Source: Desulfovibrio sp. (GTDB lineage Bacteria > Desulfobacterota > Desulfovibrionia > Desulfovibrionales > Desulfovibrionaceae). From it: a stretch of 64,000 bases of DNA. A program made the translations under genes and the position numbers. Positions 54,835 to 63,898 of the stretch are shown here, in pieces. Each line of letters starts with the position of its first letter. Positions within the stretch are counted from its first letter, which is position 1. The notes beneath the pieces are model-generated. The model saw only the letters and a program-made list of their open reading frames with translations. It searched no databases and was not told the DNA's origin. Where the stretch lies: contig JAISTW010000047.1 in assembly GCA_031272405.1 (NCBI GenBank), positions 36,880 to 100,879 on the forward strand, written 5' to 3'.

Positions 54835-55494
54835 ATGGCGGCAAAAAAACTGGAAATCGGCGTTGTCGGCCTGGGCAAGTTCGGCTTGCGCATGGCCTCC
54901 TCCCTGGTCTCGCTGGGGCACACCGTGCTGGGCATCGACATGTCCGACGCGCGGGTGCAGATGGCCGAGGAAGTGCTGGAAACCGTGTACAAGGCTGACG
55001 CCACCAATTTGAGCGTGCTCAAGTCCCTGCACATACAGGACTTGGACTGGGTGGTGATCAGCGTGGGGCAGAGCGTGGAGCAGTCCCTCAGCATCACGCT
55101 CAACGTGCAGGAACTGGGCGGCCCGAAAATATGGGTCAAAGCCTCCAATGAGGAACACCGCAAAATACTTCAGCGCCTCAAAGTGGATCAGGTTATCGTT
55201 CCGGAAATGGAAGCGGCGGTTATGGCCGCGCATCAGCTGACCAATCCCGGGATGCTGGATCTTATCCCCAAATACGGCGGCATCGCCATCCAGGAATTGC
55301 GCGTGGAGGAATGGGACGGCAAAACCTTGGTGGAACTGAATCTCATGCACAGCTTCGGGGTTATGGTCATGGGCATACGCCCGGCCGCAGAGCGTTCCTT
55401 CATCTTTGTTCCGCCGGCCCGGACGGCGCTGCGCCGGGGAGACACCCTGGTTGTGGCGGGCAGGCCGGAGTCCATGGGCAAGCTGCGCCCCTAG
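54835..55494 (+). CDS. Potassium channel regulatory subunit, TrkA/KtrA type
   Basis: A 219-residue RCK protein with an N-terminal NAD-binding fold (IGVVGLGKFGLRMASSLVSL and LGIDMSDARVQMAEEV) and a C-terminal TrkA-C domain (IAIQELRVEEWDGKTLVELN, then RRGDTLVVAGRPESM). It gates the membrane subunit according to nucleotide state (ATP/ADP or NADH). Single-RCK size matches KtrA and not the double-length TrkA. A typical AGGATAG ribosome-binding site is before the ATG. Confidence 0.94.
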   Translation: MAAKKLEIGVVGLGKFGLRMASSLVSLGHTVLGIDMSDARVQMAEEVLETVYKADATNLSVLKSLHIQDLDWVVISVGQSVEQSLSITLNVQELGGPKIWVKASNEEHRKILQRLKVDQVIVPEMEAAVMAAHQLTNPGMLDLIPKYGGIAIQELRVEEWDGKTLVELNLMHSFGVMVMGIRPAAERSFIFVPPARTALRRGDTLVVAGRPESMGKLRP

Positions 55495-55515
55495 GGTTCC
55501 GGCTCTGGCCCGGGG

Positions 55516-57132
55516 TCAGTCGGCGAGTTTCCGCGCCCGGTTTTCGTTTTCGTCCTTGTAGAGTTTGTAGGTCACCGAATCAATGAGGGCCTGCCAGCTC
55601 GCTTCAATGATATTGCACGAAACGCCGACCGTCACCCATTTGCCGCTTTGGTCGGCTGACTCTATGAGCACGCGCACAACGGAACCGGTGCCTTTGTATT
55701 GCTCCGTGGCCGCCAGCACGCGCACCTTGAAGTCCACAAGGCGCATTTCTTTCAGGCGAGGGTAAAAGCCATACAGAGCCTTGCGCAGGGCGCGGTCCAG
55801 GGCGTTGACCGGCCCGTCCCCGAAGGCAGCCGTGTGTTCGACGACGCCTTCCACCTCCAGGGTAACCGTGGCTTCCGAAAGGGGTTTTTCGTCGTTGATC
55901 TGCTTGGATTCCAGCACGCGAAAGCGGATGAGTCTGAAAAAATCCCTCACTCCGCGCCGGCCCAGCTTGCGCAGGAGCAACAGCTCCACCGAGGCTTCAG
56001 CGGCGGCATAATCATAGCCCTGGCTCGCCTTGTTCTTGAGTTCCGCAAGCAGGCCCTTGACCACAGGTTCGTCCTTGTCCAGATGAAAGCCGAAACGTCG
56101 GATCATGGACACGATGTTGCTGCGTCCGGAAAGCTCCGTCAACAGCACGCGCTGGGCGTTGCCCACAGCGGCCGGGGAAATGTGCTCGTACAAGGAGGAA
56201 TTGCGGTTCACGGCGCTGACGTGTATGCCGCCCTTGTGGGCAAAGGCCGAGCGCCCCACAAAGGGCTGGCGGTTGAAGGGCGTCATGTTGGCTATTTCCG
56301 TCACATAGGAGGAAACATCCCGCAGCAGGGCCAGACGCCCTTCCGGCACGCAGCGGCAGTTCCCGCCCTTCAGTTCCAGCACGGGGATGAGCGAACAGAG
56401 ATTGGCGTTGCCGCAACGTTCCCCGACGCCGTTGATGGTGCCCTGCGCCATGCCCGCGCCTGCCTCCACGGCGGCCAGGCTTACCGCCACGGCAAGCTCG
56501 CAATCGTTGTGAGCGTGTATGCCCAGAGCTGTCCGGGGCAGAGCCTTGCGCACTTTCGTCACGGCTTCGGCGACAGCGCGCGGTAGCGAGCCGCCATTGG
56601 TATCGCACAGAACAAGAACATCGGCTCCGGCCTCGGCGGCCGCCTTGAGCGTGGCCATGCTGAAGGCCGCGTCTTCGTTGAGGCCGTCGAAGAAATGCTC
56701 CGCGTCAAAAAAGACTTCGTGCCCGGCTTGTTTGAGAAAAGCCACCGAGTCGCGCACAATCTCCAGGTAGCGTTCCGGCGTGAGGCGCAGGGCTTCGCGC
56801 ACATGCGCCAGGGAACTTTTGCCCACAATGGAGAGGGTGGGAGCCTTGCTCGCGATGAGGGCGGCCAGTATCTTGTCCGCCGGCGGCGTGGATGACGGGT
56901 GGTGCGTGGAGCCGAAGGCCGCGATGCGCGCCGTTTTGGGCGGCCGTGAGGCGATTTCCTTGAAAAATGCTGTGTCCACAGGGCTTGCGCCCGGCCATCC
57001 GCCCTCAATATAGGCCACCCCCAGCTCGTCCAGCTTGTGGGCCACCTTGAGTTTGTCCTCAAGGCTAAAGTTGACGTCCTCGGCCTGGTTGCCGTCCCGC
57101 AATGTGGTGTCGTAAATGATGATGTTTTTCAT
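55516..57132 (-). CDS. cimA: Citramalate synthase
   Basis: A 538-residue enzyme of the isopropylmalate/homocitrate synthase family. It condenses pyruvate with acetyl-CoA to (R)-citramalate, a threonine-independent entry to isoleucine synthesis. The metal-binding start IYDTTLRDGNQAEDVNFSL, the HxH region GIHAHNDCELAVAV, the GTINGVGERCGNANLCSLI segment and the allosteric C-terminal domain are all present. The VAYIEGGWPGASPVDTAFF motif (Gly-Gly-Trp-Pro) is the CimA-type form, as opposed to LeuA. It is convergent with the potassium regulatory gene and divergent from the 177-residue gene. Confidence 0.95.
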   Translation of the reverse strand: MKNIIIYDTTLRDGNQAEDVNFSLEDKLKVAHKLDELGVAYIEGGWPGASPVDTAFFKEIASRPPKTARIAAFGSTHHPSSTPPADKILAALIASKAPTLSIVGKSSLAHVREALRLTPERYLEIVRDSVAFLKQAGHEVFFDAEHFFDGLNEDAAFSMATLKAAAEAGADVLVLCDTNGGSLPRAVAEAVTKVRKALPRTALGIHAHNDCELAVAVSLAAVEAGAGMAQGTINGVGERCGNANLCSLIPVLELKGGNCRCVPEGRLALLRDVSSYVTEIANMTPFNRQPFVGRSAFAHKGGIHVSAVNRNSSLYEHISPAAVGNAQRVLLTELSGRSNIVSMIRRFGFHLDKDEPVVKGLLAELKNKASQGYDYAAAEASVELLLLRKLGRRGVRDFFRLIRFRVLESKQINDEKPLSEATVTLEVEGVVEHTAAFGDGPVNALDRALRKALYGFYPRLKEMRLVDFKVRVLAATEQYKGTGSVVRVLIESADQSGKWVTVGVSCNIIEASWQALIDSVTYKLYKDENENRARKLAD

Positions 57133-57233
57133 AACTTTTGATTCTCGACCAAAACCCCGCTAAAAGCAAGTCTTTATATTGACGGAAAAGGCTGTGCCGT
57201 TTATTGTGGGAAAGACAATTCTCAGGAGAACTC

Positions 57234-57767
57234 ATGCCCACCCAGCAGAAAATTTTTCAGGATGCCGTGGATCAGGTTTTGGAAGCCGTCATGTTTGAAA
57301 ACTGGCTGCGTTTTTATTTCATCGCCGAAACCCCTGACGTTTCCGCGGATGGCGACGGCGCGTCCGCGCTCCGCATCGCCGTGCCGGACAAGGGCATGGC
57401 GCGCATCAAGGAAGGCTATTCCCTCCTTTCGCCCATGGCCGAAGCCATGAACGGGAGCGAGGCGAATTTTGAAAACTCCCGCCGGGCTGTCTGCACCTTT
57501 GTCCTGGAGCGGCTTGACGGCAAGACCATGCCGCGGGACACTGCCCGGCTGGTGCTGGAAAGCGCGACTTTTCAGGCTCGTCTGCAGCTTTTCAACATCT
57601 GGGTGCAGGCTCACGAAGACCGTTTGGACGAACAGTTTTTGGAGTTTTCCGCCTGGCGTTCCCTTTTCGCCGACTGGCTGCAACAGGATGACGTGCGCGC
57701 CCAGGCGGAAAAACTCCTTCTCGGCATGGCCGCCGGGACGGGGCGAGGAGAAGCGGCGGAGCAGTAG
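57234..57767 (+). CDS. Hypothetical protein, 177 residues
   Basis: I do not recognise this family. It is a soluble, mostly helical acidic protein without signal peptide, beginning TQQKIFQDAVDQVLEAVMFE and ending in a Gly/Ala/Glu-rich tail. It has many Phe and Leu positions in amphipathic spacing (FLEFSAWRSLFADWLQ), consistent with a helical bundle. The start at 57234 has a good ribosome-binding site (CAGGAG), whereas the 10-residue extension to 57204 does not. It stands divergent from cimA. Confidence 0.7.
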   Translation: MPTQQKIFQDAVDQVLEAVMFENWLRFYFIAETPDVSADGDGASALRIAVPDKGMARIKEGYSLLSPMAEAMNGSEANFENSRRAVCTFVLERLDGKTMPRDTARLVLESATFQARLQLFNIWVQAHEDRLDEQFLEFSAWRSLFADWLQQDDVRAQAEKLLLGMAAGTGRGEAAEQ

Positions 57768-57818
57768 CAGGGGAAGGCCGGATACAGCGCGGCGGACGCT
57801 TCTCCTAGGCGTTGTCTG

Positions 57819-57845
57819 TTGACAGGCGGGGCCGCGCGCTATACA
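57819..57845 (+). promoter_or_regulatory. Sigma-70 type promoter for the cation exchanger gene
   Basis: TTGACA (57819-57824) and TATACA (57840-57845) with a slightly short 15-nt GC-rich spacer. It lies 31 nt before the exchanger ATG. Confidence 0.5.
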
Positions 57846-57875
57846 AGTCACCAACATCTCCAAGGAGTCAAGCAT

Positions 57876-59093
57876 ATGCCCCTGACTGTCTGGCGGCCCT
57901 TCCTGATTGCCGCAGTCTGCACCCTGCCGGGAGTGGCGGCGCGCTTCATGCACCCGGAAATTTCGCCCCACTGGCTGGCCCTGATTTCCGGCGCGGCCAT
58001 TCTGGGCGCGTCCTTTCTGCTGACCTGGGCCTGTGAAGTGGCCCAAATGGACATACCCCAGGCCGTGGCCGTGGCAGTGGTGGCCTTTATCGCCGTGCTG
58101 CCGGAATACTCCGTGGACATGTATTTCACCTGGATGGCTGGCCGCCAGCCCGAAAGCGAATACGTTCACTACGCCATCGCCAACATGACCGGTGCCAATC
58201 GTCTCCTCATCGGCGTGGGATGGTCGGCCATCGTGCTCATTTTCGCCGGCCGCTTCCACACTGCCGTGATTCTGCAAAACGACAAGCGCACGGACGTGCT
58301 CTTCCTGGGCATGGCGACTCTGTACGCGTTGCTGATCCCCATCAAGGGGACCCTCACTCTGCTAGACGGACTTGTTTTTCTGGGCATTTATATATGGTAC
58401 ATGCGCATCATCTGTCGCCGGCCCGTGGAAGCGGAAGAACCTGAAGGCCCAGCCGCCGCGCTGGCCGCGCTGCCCAAACGCAGGCGCGTTCTCGCCATGA
58501 CCGGCGTCTTCCTCTTTGCCGCGCTGGTGATTTTATGCAATGCGGAACCGTTTAGTGAAAATCTGGTGGCCAGCGGCAAGCTGTTCGGCGTGAACGAATT
58601 TCTGCTGGTGCAGTGGCTGGCCCCCGTAGCCTCGGAGGCGCCGGAATTTCTTGTGGCTCTCATGTTCGCCGCGCGTGGTCAGGCGGGATTGGCGCTGGAA
58701 AGCCTGATCTCTTCCAAGCTCAACCAGTGGACATTGCTGGTGGGGATGATCCCCGGCGTGTACGCCGTTTCCTCGGGGGGGTTGACCCCCATGCATTTGG
58801 ACAGTCACCAGTTGCAGGAAATACTGCTCACGGCCGGGCAATCCATTTTCGCTGTGCTGCTGCTTGTGGATCTGCGTCTGAGCGTGCGCGAGGCGGTCTG
58901 GCTGTTTACGCTCTTCGTGGCCCAATTTCTCTCGCCCCTGTACGACAGTCATCTGGAAATCCTGTTGGGTTTGCCGCATAACCCGTTGCGGATGCACGCT
59001 TTTTACGCCTGGGTTTATTTGGGGCTGGCGGCTTTGGCCCTGTTCAAACACAGACAAAACGTGGCAAAATTGCGTTTCGGCTTCAAAGTCTGA
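57876..59093 (+). CDS. Sodium/calcium exchanger family membrane protein
   Basis: A 405-residue CaCA-family transporter with two inverted repeats. The first alpha repeat is VAFIAVLPEYSVDMYFTWMA with YAIANMTGANRLLIGVGWS. The second is APVASEAPEFLVALMFAARG with LESLISSKLNQWTLLVGMIP. The conserved acidic residues (Glu in LPEYSVD and SEAPEFLVA) that bind the cation are there, although the spacing of the Asn differs from classical NCX. It exchanges sodium or protons for calcium or another divalent ion across the inner membrane. A strong AAGGAG lies before the ATG, and the 19-residue extension is not used. Confidence 0.88.
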   Translation: MPLTVWRPFLIAAVCTLPGVAARFMHPEISPHWLALISGAAILGASFLLTWACEVAQMDIPQAVAVAVVAFIAVLPEYSVDMYFTWMAGRQPESEYVHYAIANMTGANRLLIGVGWSAIVLIFAGRFHTAVILQNDKRTDVLFLGMATLYALLIPIKGTLTLLDGLVFLGIYIWYMRIICRRPVEAEEPEGPAAALAALPKRRRVLAMTGVFLFAALVILCNAEPFSENLVASGKLFGVNEFLLVQWLAPVASEAPEFLVALMFAARGQAGLALESLISSKLNQWTLLVGMIPGVYAVSSGGLTPMHLDSHQLQEILLTAGQSIFAVLLLVDLRLSVREAVWLFTLFVAQFLSPLYDSHLEILLGLPHNPLRMHAFYAWVYLGLAALALFKHRQNVAKLRFGFKV

Positions 59094-59143
59094 CGCGTCG
59101 TTCCTTCATCAATACCCCGGATCAGCAAGGATGGGATTCTGTC

Positions 59144-59968
59144 ATGCCGCGTGAGAAATGTTTCGTCGCCGTTCAAATCCGCACATGGGGAATGGGGTTT
59201 TTGTCCTGCGTTCTTGCGGCCGTGCTGATTGATCTTTTGACCTGGAGCAGGCCGGAGGCCGTGCCTGTCCTGACTTTGGCGGGACAAATGGATCCGGCGA
59301 AGAAAGCCGACAACGCCCTTGAAGTGATTGACCACGCCGTCCAGCGGACGCAAAAACACGGCAGGCTGGTTGTCGATGTCAGTTTCAACTATCCTTCGCT
59401 GGGCGCAAAGCCCGTCGACAGCGACATTGAGCGCTGGGTCACGAGTTTGGTCAGGGCCTTTGAGGAAGAAGTGGGCGCGGAACATCTGAATGAGAGCGAT
59501 GTCGAGGACATGCCCGAGTCCGCGCTGAACTATGCCCTGCACGGCGCTTACAGCGTTTCGCGTCCGTCGGAGGACACCGTCAGCCTGACCTTTGAGTTGT
59601 GGACATATACAGGCGGCGTTCACGGCAATCTGGACGTCATCACACTGAATTACAGTCTGCTGAGCGGGCAGCGTCTGGTGCTTGCGGACCTGTTCGAAGA
59701 CCCGGACGCGGCCCTCGGGCTCATGTCCGCCTGGTCGCTTCAGATTCTCTCCCGCCGTTTTGCCGGCGAGTGGGATCAGGATATGCTTCGGAACGGCGCA
59801 AGCCCCGAGGTGGAGAACTTTGCCGCCCTGACCCTGACCCGCGACGGCATTGTGATACATTTTCAGCCGTATCAGGTGGCCCCTTGGGCAGCGGGCGCGC
59901 AGGAGGTGGAAATGCCTCTTGAAAAACTGGCCGACGCCCGTCCCTTGATGGCGATTTGGGGAAGATAG
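59144..59968 (+). CDS. DUF3298/DUF4163-type periplasmic protein
   Basis: A 274-residue exported protein. An uncleaved or signal-anchor helix (FLSCVLAAVLIDLLTW) is followed by a DUF4163-like part and a C-terminal DUF3298 (RsiV C-terminal-like) domain with the diagnostic TYTGGVHGNLDVITLNYSL and GIVIHFQPYQVAPWAAGA stretches. Domains of this sort occur in PdaC-type deacetylase proteins and in the anti-sigma factor RsiV, where they bind lysozyme. Here there is no catalytic or anti-sigma domain, so a periplasmic binding or scaffold role is likely. It is convergent with hypE. Confidence 0.85.
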   Translation: MPREKCFVAVQIRTWGMGFLSCVLAAVLIDLLTWSRPEAVPVLTLAGQMDPAKKADNALEVIDHAVQRTQKHGRLVVDVSFNYPSLGAKPVDSDIERWVTSLVRAFEEEVGAEHLNESDVEDMPESALNYALHGAYSVSRPSEDTVSLTFELWTYTGGVHGNLDVITLNYSLLSGQRLVLADLFEDPDAALGLMSAWSLQILSRRFAGEWDQDMLRNGASPEVENFAALTLTRDGIVIHFQPYQVAPWAAGAQEVEMPLEKLADARPLMAIWGR

Positions 59969-59984
59969 GGATCACATATCTGTT

Positions 59985-60995
59985 TCAGCATATCCGCGGC
60001 AGAGGCGCGCCTTCCGGCATGGAGAGGAACCTGCTGCCGCCGATGCGGGTGTTGAGCGCGACGCGCGGCCTTTTTTCCGCGGCCGTCACCCGGCCTATGC
60101 GGGCTGCTTCCGCGCCGCAGGGGAAATTGCGCATGGCCGCGAGCGCCGCCTCGGCGCGTTCTTCCGGCAGGATGCAGACGCACTTGCCTTCGTTGGCCAG
60201 GTAGAGCGGGTCCAGCCCCAGAAAGGAGCATCCGCTCTTTACGGCTTCATGCACCGGGATGCGTTCTTCATCCAGAATGATGGACACGCCGGACTGCTCG
60301 GCGATTTCATTGAGAGTGGAAGCAAGACCGCCGCGTGTGGGGTCGCGCAGGACGTGAACATCCCCGGCCCGTTCTATGACGGCCGCCGTCATCCTGTTCA
60401 GGGGCGCGGAATCCGAAGCCACGTCGCTCAGAAAGGAAAGGTTTTCACGCGCGCCCAGAATCGTGAGGCCGTGGTCTCCCACGCTGCCGCTCAAAAGCAC
60501 GGCGTCCCCCGGCCTGGCGTTGTGTCCTGATGGCGTGGGCTCAGCAAAAACGCTGCCCAAGCCCGTGGTGGTGATGAACATTTTGTCGCAGGCGCCGCGC
60601 GGCACCACCTTGGTGTCGCCGGTGACCAGCAGTACCCCGGCTTCCCTGGCCGCTTTGCCCATGTCCGCGGCCACGCGGTCGAGCAGTTCCATATCCAGCC
60701 CCTCTTCCAGCACAAAGGCGCAGCTCAGGTAGCGCGGGCGCGCGCCGAGCATGGCCACGTCATTCACCGTGCCGTGCACGGCCAGTGTGCCGATGCTGCC
60801 GCCGGGGAAAAAAAGGGGAGTGACGGTGTATGCGTCCGTACTCATGGCCAGAGGAGGGCGCAGGTCGGCAAGCAGGGCAGCATCGTCCATGCGTTCCAGC
60901 AACGGATTGGCGAAATGCCGGAAAAAACGCTCGGCGATGAGGCGCTGGGAAGCACGCCCGCCGCCGCCGGCATCCAGCAACAGGCTGTTTTTCAT
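59985..60995 (-). CDS. hypE: Hydrogenase maturation protein HypE
   Basis: A 336-residue PurM-like ATPase that dehydrates the carbamoyl group on its own C-terminal cysteine to a thiocyanate, the source of the cyanide ligands of NiFe hydrogenase. The C-terminal tail ends PRIC, with Cys as last residue, and the N-terminal DAGGGGRASQRLI plus ATP-binding SVGDHGLTILGA regions are intact. The ATG at 60995 shares one base with the hypD stop, so the two are translationally coupled. The longer frame from 61139 overlaps hypD and is not used. Confidence 0.97.
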   Translation of the reverse strand: MKNSLLLDAGGGGRASQRLIAERFFRHFANPLLERMDDAALLADLRPPLAMSTDAYTVTPLFFPGGSIGTLAVHGTVNDVAMLGARPRYLSCAFVLEEGLDMELLDRVAADMGKAAREAGVLLVTGDTKVVPRGACDKMFITTTGLGSVFAEPTPSGHNARPGDAVLLSGSVGDHGLTILGARENLSFLSDVASDSAPLNRMTAAVIERAGDVHVLRDPTRGGLASTLNEIAEQSGVSIILDEERIPVHEAVKSGCSFLGLDPLYLANEGKCVCILPEERAEAALAAMRNFPCGAEAARIGRVTAAEKRPRVALNTRIGGSRFLSMPEGAPLPRIC

Positions 60996-62095
60996 CAGGT
61001 CTCCATATAGTTGTGCCAGGCCGCGCAACTGCCTTCGGTGGAAACCATACAGGGCCCCACAGGCGCGGCCGGGGTGCATTTTTTGCCGAAAAGCGGGCAT
61101 TGGGGCGGACTTGCGCGGCCCTTGAGCACGTCGCCGCAACGGCAGCCCTTTGGCTCCGGATGCTGTTCAAGAGCAAGGTTGAAACGCTTCGCGGCGTCCA
61201 TGTCCGCGTATTCCGGAGCAAGGGCAAGTCCACTTTCGGGAATGGCGCCCAAACCTCGCCAAAGGGCGTCGCAGGGCCGGAAGACCATATCCGTCAGGGC
61301 GCGCGCCCGGGGATTGCCAGCGTCATTGACCGCTCTGGGGTAGGCGTTGCATACGGCCGGGGCGTGATCACGCAACTGTTCGGCCATGAGGCTCAGCGCC
61401 AGCAATATGTCCGCCGGTTCAAATCCGCCTACCACAGCCGGCATATGATAGTCGCGGGCCAAAAAGGCGTAGGGTTCAAGCCCGATGACAGTGGACACAT
61501 GACCGGGCAGCAGAAAAGCGTCGATCTGCGCGCTGGTGTCGTCATCCAGCAGCGCGCGCAGGGCCGGCGGCACGAGTTTGTGCAAACAGAGCACACAAAA
61601 ATTGTCCAGTTTTTTTTGACGGGCGGTCAGCACGGTGGCGGCCACAGTCGGTGCCGTCGTCTCAAAGCCTATTCCCGGAAAAACAACGACGGCCGCGGGA
61701 TTTTTTTCGGCCAAGGTCAGCGCCTCCAGGGGGGAATACACGATCTCCACGGACGCTCCGGCGGCTTTGGCGTGCTTGAGGCTTGTTCCTTCAGGTCCGG
61801 GCACGCGCAACAGGTCTCCGAAGGTGGCCAGAATAAGGTTTTCCCGTCCGGCCAAATTCAGCATCAGGGCGATTTCCGCGTCATGGGTGACGCAGACAGG
61901 GCAGCCTGGCCCGGAGATATGGGCGACGTTTTCTGGCAGCATGGAGGAGAGTCCGCTTTGAAAAATGGCCACGGTGTGTGTGCCACACACTTCCATGAAA
62001 CGCATGCTGCGGCCTTCGCCGTCAAGCGCGCGCCTGAGCCTGTCGAGCAGGCCCCGGCAGAGTCGGGGATCCCTGAAGGCGGTTTCGTCGAACAT
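60995..62095 (-). CDS. hypD: Hydrogenase maturation protein HypD
   Basis: A 366-residue iron-sulfur scaffold on which Fe(CN)2CO is built for NiFe hydrogenases together with HypC. Visible are the FMEVCGTHTVAIFQSGL start region, the redox Cys pair in ISGPGCPVCVTHDAEIAL, the PGIGFETTAPT loop and the C-terminal cysteines of the [4Fe-4S] cluster (CRCGDVLKG through CPLFGKKC). It precedes hypE in the same direction. hypC, hypA, hypB and hypF are not in the window and must lie elsewhere. Confidence 0.97.
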   Translation of the reverse strand: MFDETAFRDPRLCRGLLDRLRRALDGEGRSMRFMEVCGTHTVAIFQSGLSSMLPENVAHISGPGCPVCVTHDAEIALMLNLAGRENLILATFGDLLRVPGPEGTSLKHAKAAGASVEIVYSPLEALTLAEKNPAAVVVFPGIGFETTAPTVAATVLTARQKKLDNFCVLCLHKLVPPALRALLDDDTSAQIDAFLLPGHVSTVIGLEPYAFLARDYHMPAVVGGFEPADILLALSLMAEQLRDHAPAVCNAYPRAVNDAGNPRARALTDMVFRPCDALWRGLGAIPESGLALAPEYADMDAAKRFNLALEQHPEPKGCRCGDVLKGRASPPQCPLFGKKCTPAAPVGPCMVSTEGSCAAWHNYMET

Positions 62096-62107
62096 TGTTC
62101 CTGCTCG

Positions 62108-63130
62108 CTACAGATTGGCGGCGTACCAGTCTCCGGCAAGGCGCAGTCCCTGCCTGACGTCGTATTGGGGTTCGTAACCGAGCAGATTTCTGGCGCGGTT
62201 TATGTCCGCCAGGGAGTGACGCACGTCTCCGGGCCTGAAGTCTCGGTGCATGGCCTGGGCGGCCGTGGCCTCGGGCCGATGGCGCGCTGCTTCCGCCCGG
62301 ATCATGGCGAACAGTTCGTTCAAGCTGGTGCGCTGACCAAAGGCCACATTGTATATTTTGTCTCTGGCTTCGTCCCCGGCCAGAGAAGCCAGCAGATTGG
62401 CCTGCACCACGTTGTCTATGTAGCAGAAATCGCGGCTGGTCTCGCCGTCGCCGTTCACATAGACCGTTTCGTTTTTGATGAGACTGGCGAACCACTGCGG
62501 GATGACGGCGGCGTAAGCCCCGTAAGGATCCTGTCGTTGTCCGAACACGTTGAAATAGCGCAGGCCTATGCTGGTAAAGCCGTAGCAGCGGGCAAAGACT
62601 CCGGCGTAAAGTTCGTCCACGTACTTTGTCACGGCGTAGGGCGAAAGCGGGAGGCCTATCTTGTCTTCCACCTTGGGCAACTCCGGCGAGTCACCGTAAG
62701 TGGAGGATGACGCCGCATAGACAAAACTCCTGACGCCGGCGTCGCGCGCGGCCACAAGCATGTTCACAAACCCCGTGATGTTGCAGCTGTTCGACAGCAG
62801 GGGATCGTCCATGGAGCGCGGAACCGAGCCCAGAGCCGCTTCGTGCAGCACGTGGCTCACGCCGTCGCAGACGCGGCGGCATGTATCAATGTCGCGTATG
62901 TCTCCTTCCACAAAGGTAAAACGCTCCCAGGCCTTGGGGCCGACGATGGCCGCTGTCATGTCCAGATTTTTCCGGTAGCCGGTGAGAAAATTGTCCAGGC
63001 CGATGACCGTCTGGCCCAGTCCGAGCAGATGTTCCAGCAGATTGGAGCCGATAAAGCCGGCCACGCCGGTCACCAGCCAGCGCGAAGGTTCAGCTTGGAT
63101 TTGTTCGCGAAGAGCGGAATAGGCATTCAT
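62108..63130 (-). CDS. UDP-N-acetylglucosamine 4-epimerase, WbpP/TviC-like
   Basis: A 340-residue SDR enzyme. The NAD loop [19 protein letters not shown] comes after a short N-terminal extension typical of WbpP/TviC. The catalytic motif is [15 protein letters not shown] with [10 protein letters not shown], and the sugar-binding part includes [20 protein letters not shown]. Family members interconvert UDP-GlcNAc and UDP-GalNAc (or the uronic acids) for O-antigen or capsule. It ends 12 nt before hypD and could belong to the same transcript. Exact sugar preference is inferred from similarity. Confidence 0.87.
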   Translation of the reverse strand: MNAYSALREQIQAEPSRWLVTGVAGFIGSNLLEHLLGLGQTVIGLDNFLTGYRKNLDMTAAIVGPKAWERFTFVEGDIRDIDTCRRVCDGVSHVLHEAALGSVPRSMDDPLLSNSCNITGFVNMLVAARDAGVRSFVYAASSSTYGDSPELPKVEDKIGLPLSPYAVTKYVDELYAGVFARCYGFTSIGLRYFNVFGQRQDPYGAYAAVIPQWFASLIKNETVYVNGDGETSRDFCYIDNVVQANLLASLAGDEARDKIYNVAFGQRTSLNELFAMIRAEAARHRPEATAAQAMHRDFRPGDVRHSLADINRARNLLGYEPQYDVRQGLRLAGDWYAANL

Positions 63131-63283
63131 TGACGTATCCTAGGTAGTGTTGCCGGCGGGGCCGGGGAGCGAACAATGTAAGCGCATTTCCCCTTCCTTG
63201 CAAGCCTCGGGGGTCGTCTTGGTCGGCAGGCGCGAATCTTTGCTTGACCCGACGCGTCTGCGCGGCTATATTGATTTTTCGTG

Positions 63284-63359
63284 GGGCCCATAGCTCAATT
63301 GGCAGAGCTTCCGGCTCATAACCGGCTGGTTCCAGGTTCAAGTCCTGGTGGGCCCACCA
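63284..63359 (+). tRNA. tRNA with CAU anticodon (elongator Met or lysidine-type Ile)
   Basis: A 76-nt cloverleaf with encoded CCA. The acceptor GGGCCCA pairs with TGGGCCC, the D arm is GCTC/GAGC, the anticodon loop is CTCATAA (anticodon CAT on DNA), and the T arm is CCAGG/CCTGG with TTCAAGT. The lower end of the anticodon stem is mismatched (T with C). Initiator tRNA is excluded because the acceptor begins with a normal G-C pair. The choice between elongator Met and tRNA-Ile2 cannot be made by eye. Confidence 0.95.
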
Positions 63360-63371
63360 AGCCAAAAATCA

Positions 63372-63415
63372 CCTAGTCCCGCAAGGCCTAGAAAAGCCTT
63401 GCGGGACTAGGCTTT
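63372..63415 (+). terminator. Strong stem-loop after the CAU tRNA
   Basis: A 16-bp perfect stem, CCTAGTCCCGCAAGGC (63372-63387) with GCCTTGCGGGACTAGG (63396-63411), has an 8-nt loop and is followed by CTTTTC. It lies 13 nt past the tRNA, so it is probably its terminator. Confidence 0.8.
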
Positions 63416-63527
63416 TCGGGAAAAGGCGAAAAATTTTTAGCACTTTTTAACGCTCTTGACATACCACGCGCAATATGGTTTACGCGATGGACAGGAGCCC
63501 CCGCAAGGGGAAGGAAACCAAAACACA

Positions 63528-63820
63528 ATGGCTCGGACAAGCTGACGGACGCGATCTTGAAAAAATTAACGCCTACGGGCAAGCAGCGCCGGATATCTGA
63601 CGGACAGGGAATGTTTATACAGCTTTCGCCACATGGCAGCCTAAGCTGGAAACTGGCTTATTCCTACGGCGGAAAACAAAAGTTGCTCACGTTTGGCCGG
63701 TGGCCAGACGTGAGCATTGCAGACGCCAGGGAACGCCGCCAGGAAGCAAAGTCATTGCTTGCCCGAGGGATTGACCCAGGAGCGCAAAAGAAAGCGGAAC
63801 AAGCAGCGCGCGTTATGTGA
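63528..63820 (+). pseudogene. Tyrosine integrase remnant, N-terminal arm domain only
   Basis: The remaining frame encodes LTDAILKKLTPTGKQRRISD, GMFIQLSPHGSLSWKLAYSY, GKQKLLTFGRWPDVSIADAR and SLLARGIDPGAQKKAEQAAR, which is the arm-binding (DUF4102-like) domain of P4-type tyrosine integrases. A family-like start ATG-GCT-CGG-ACA at 63528 is out of frame with this by one base, hitting TGA at 63543. The frame ends at 63820 after about 90 residues, whereas a whole integrase has about 400 and carries its catalytic residues later. The gene is therefore broken at both ends. Its position just after a tRNA gene is the usual integration arrangement. Confidence 0.85.
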
Positions 63821-63898
63821 TGGGATAGACCCGCCTCCATATAACCGATAGAAGTATCGGTGGTGGTATTAACCGGCGTCACCTAGGGAGTGTTAACA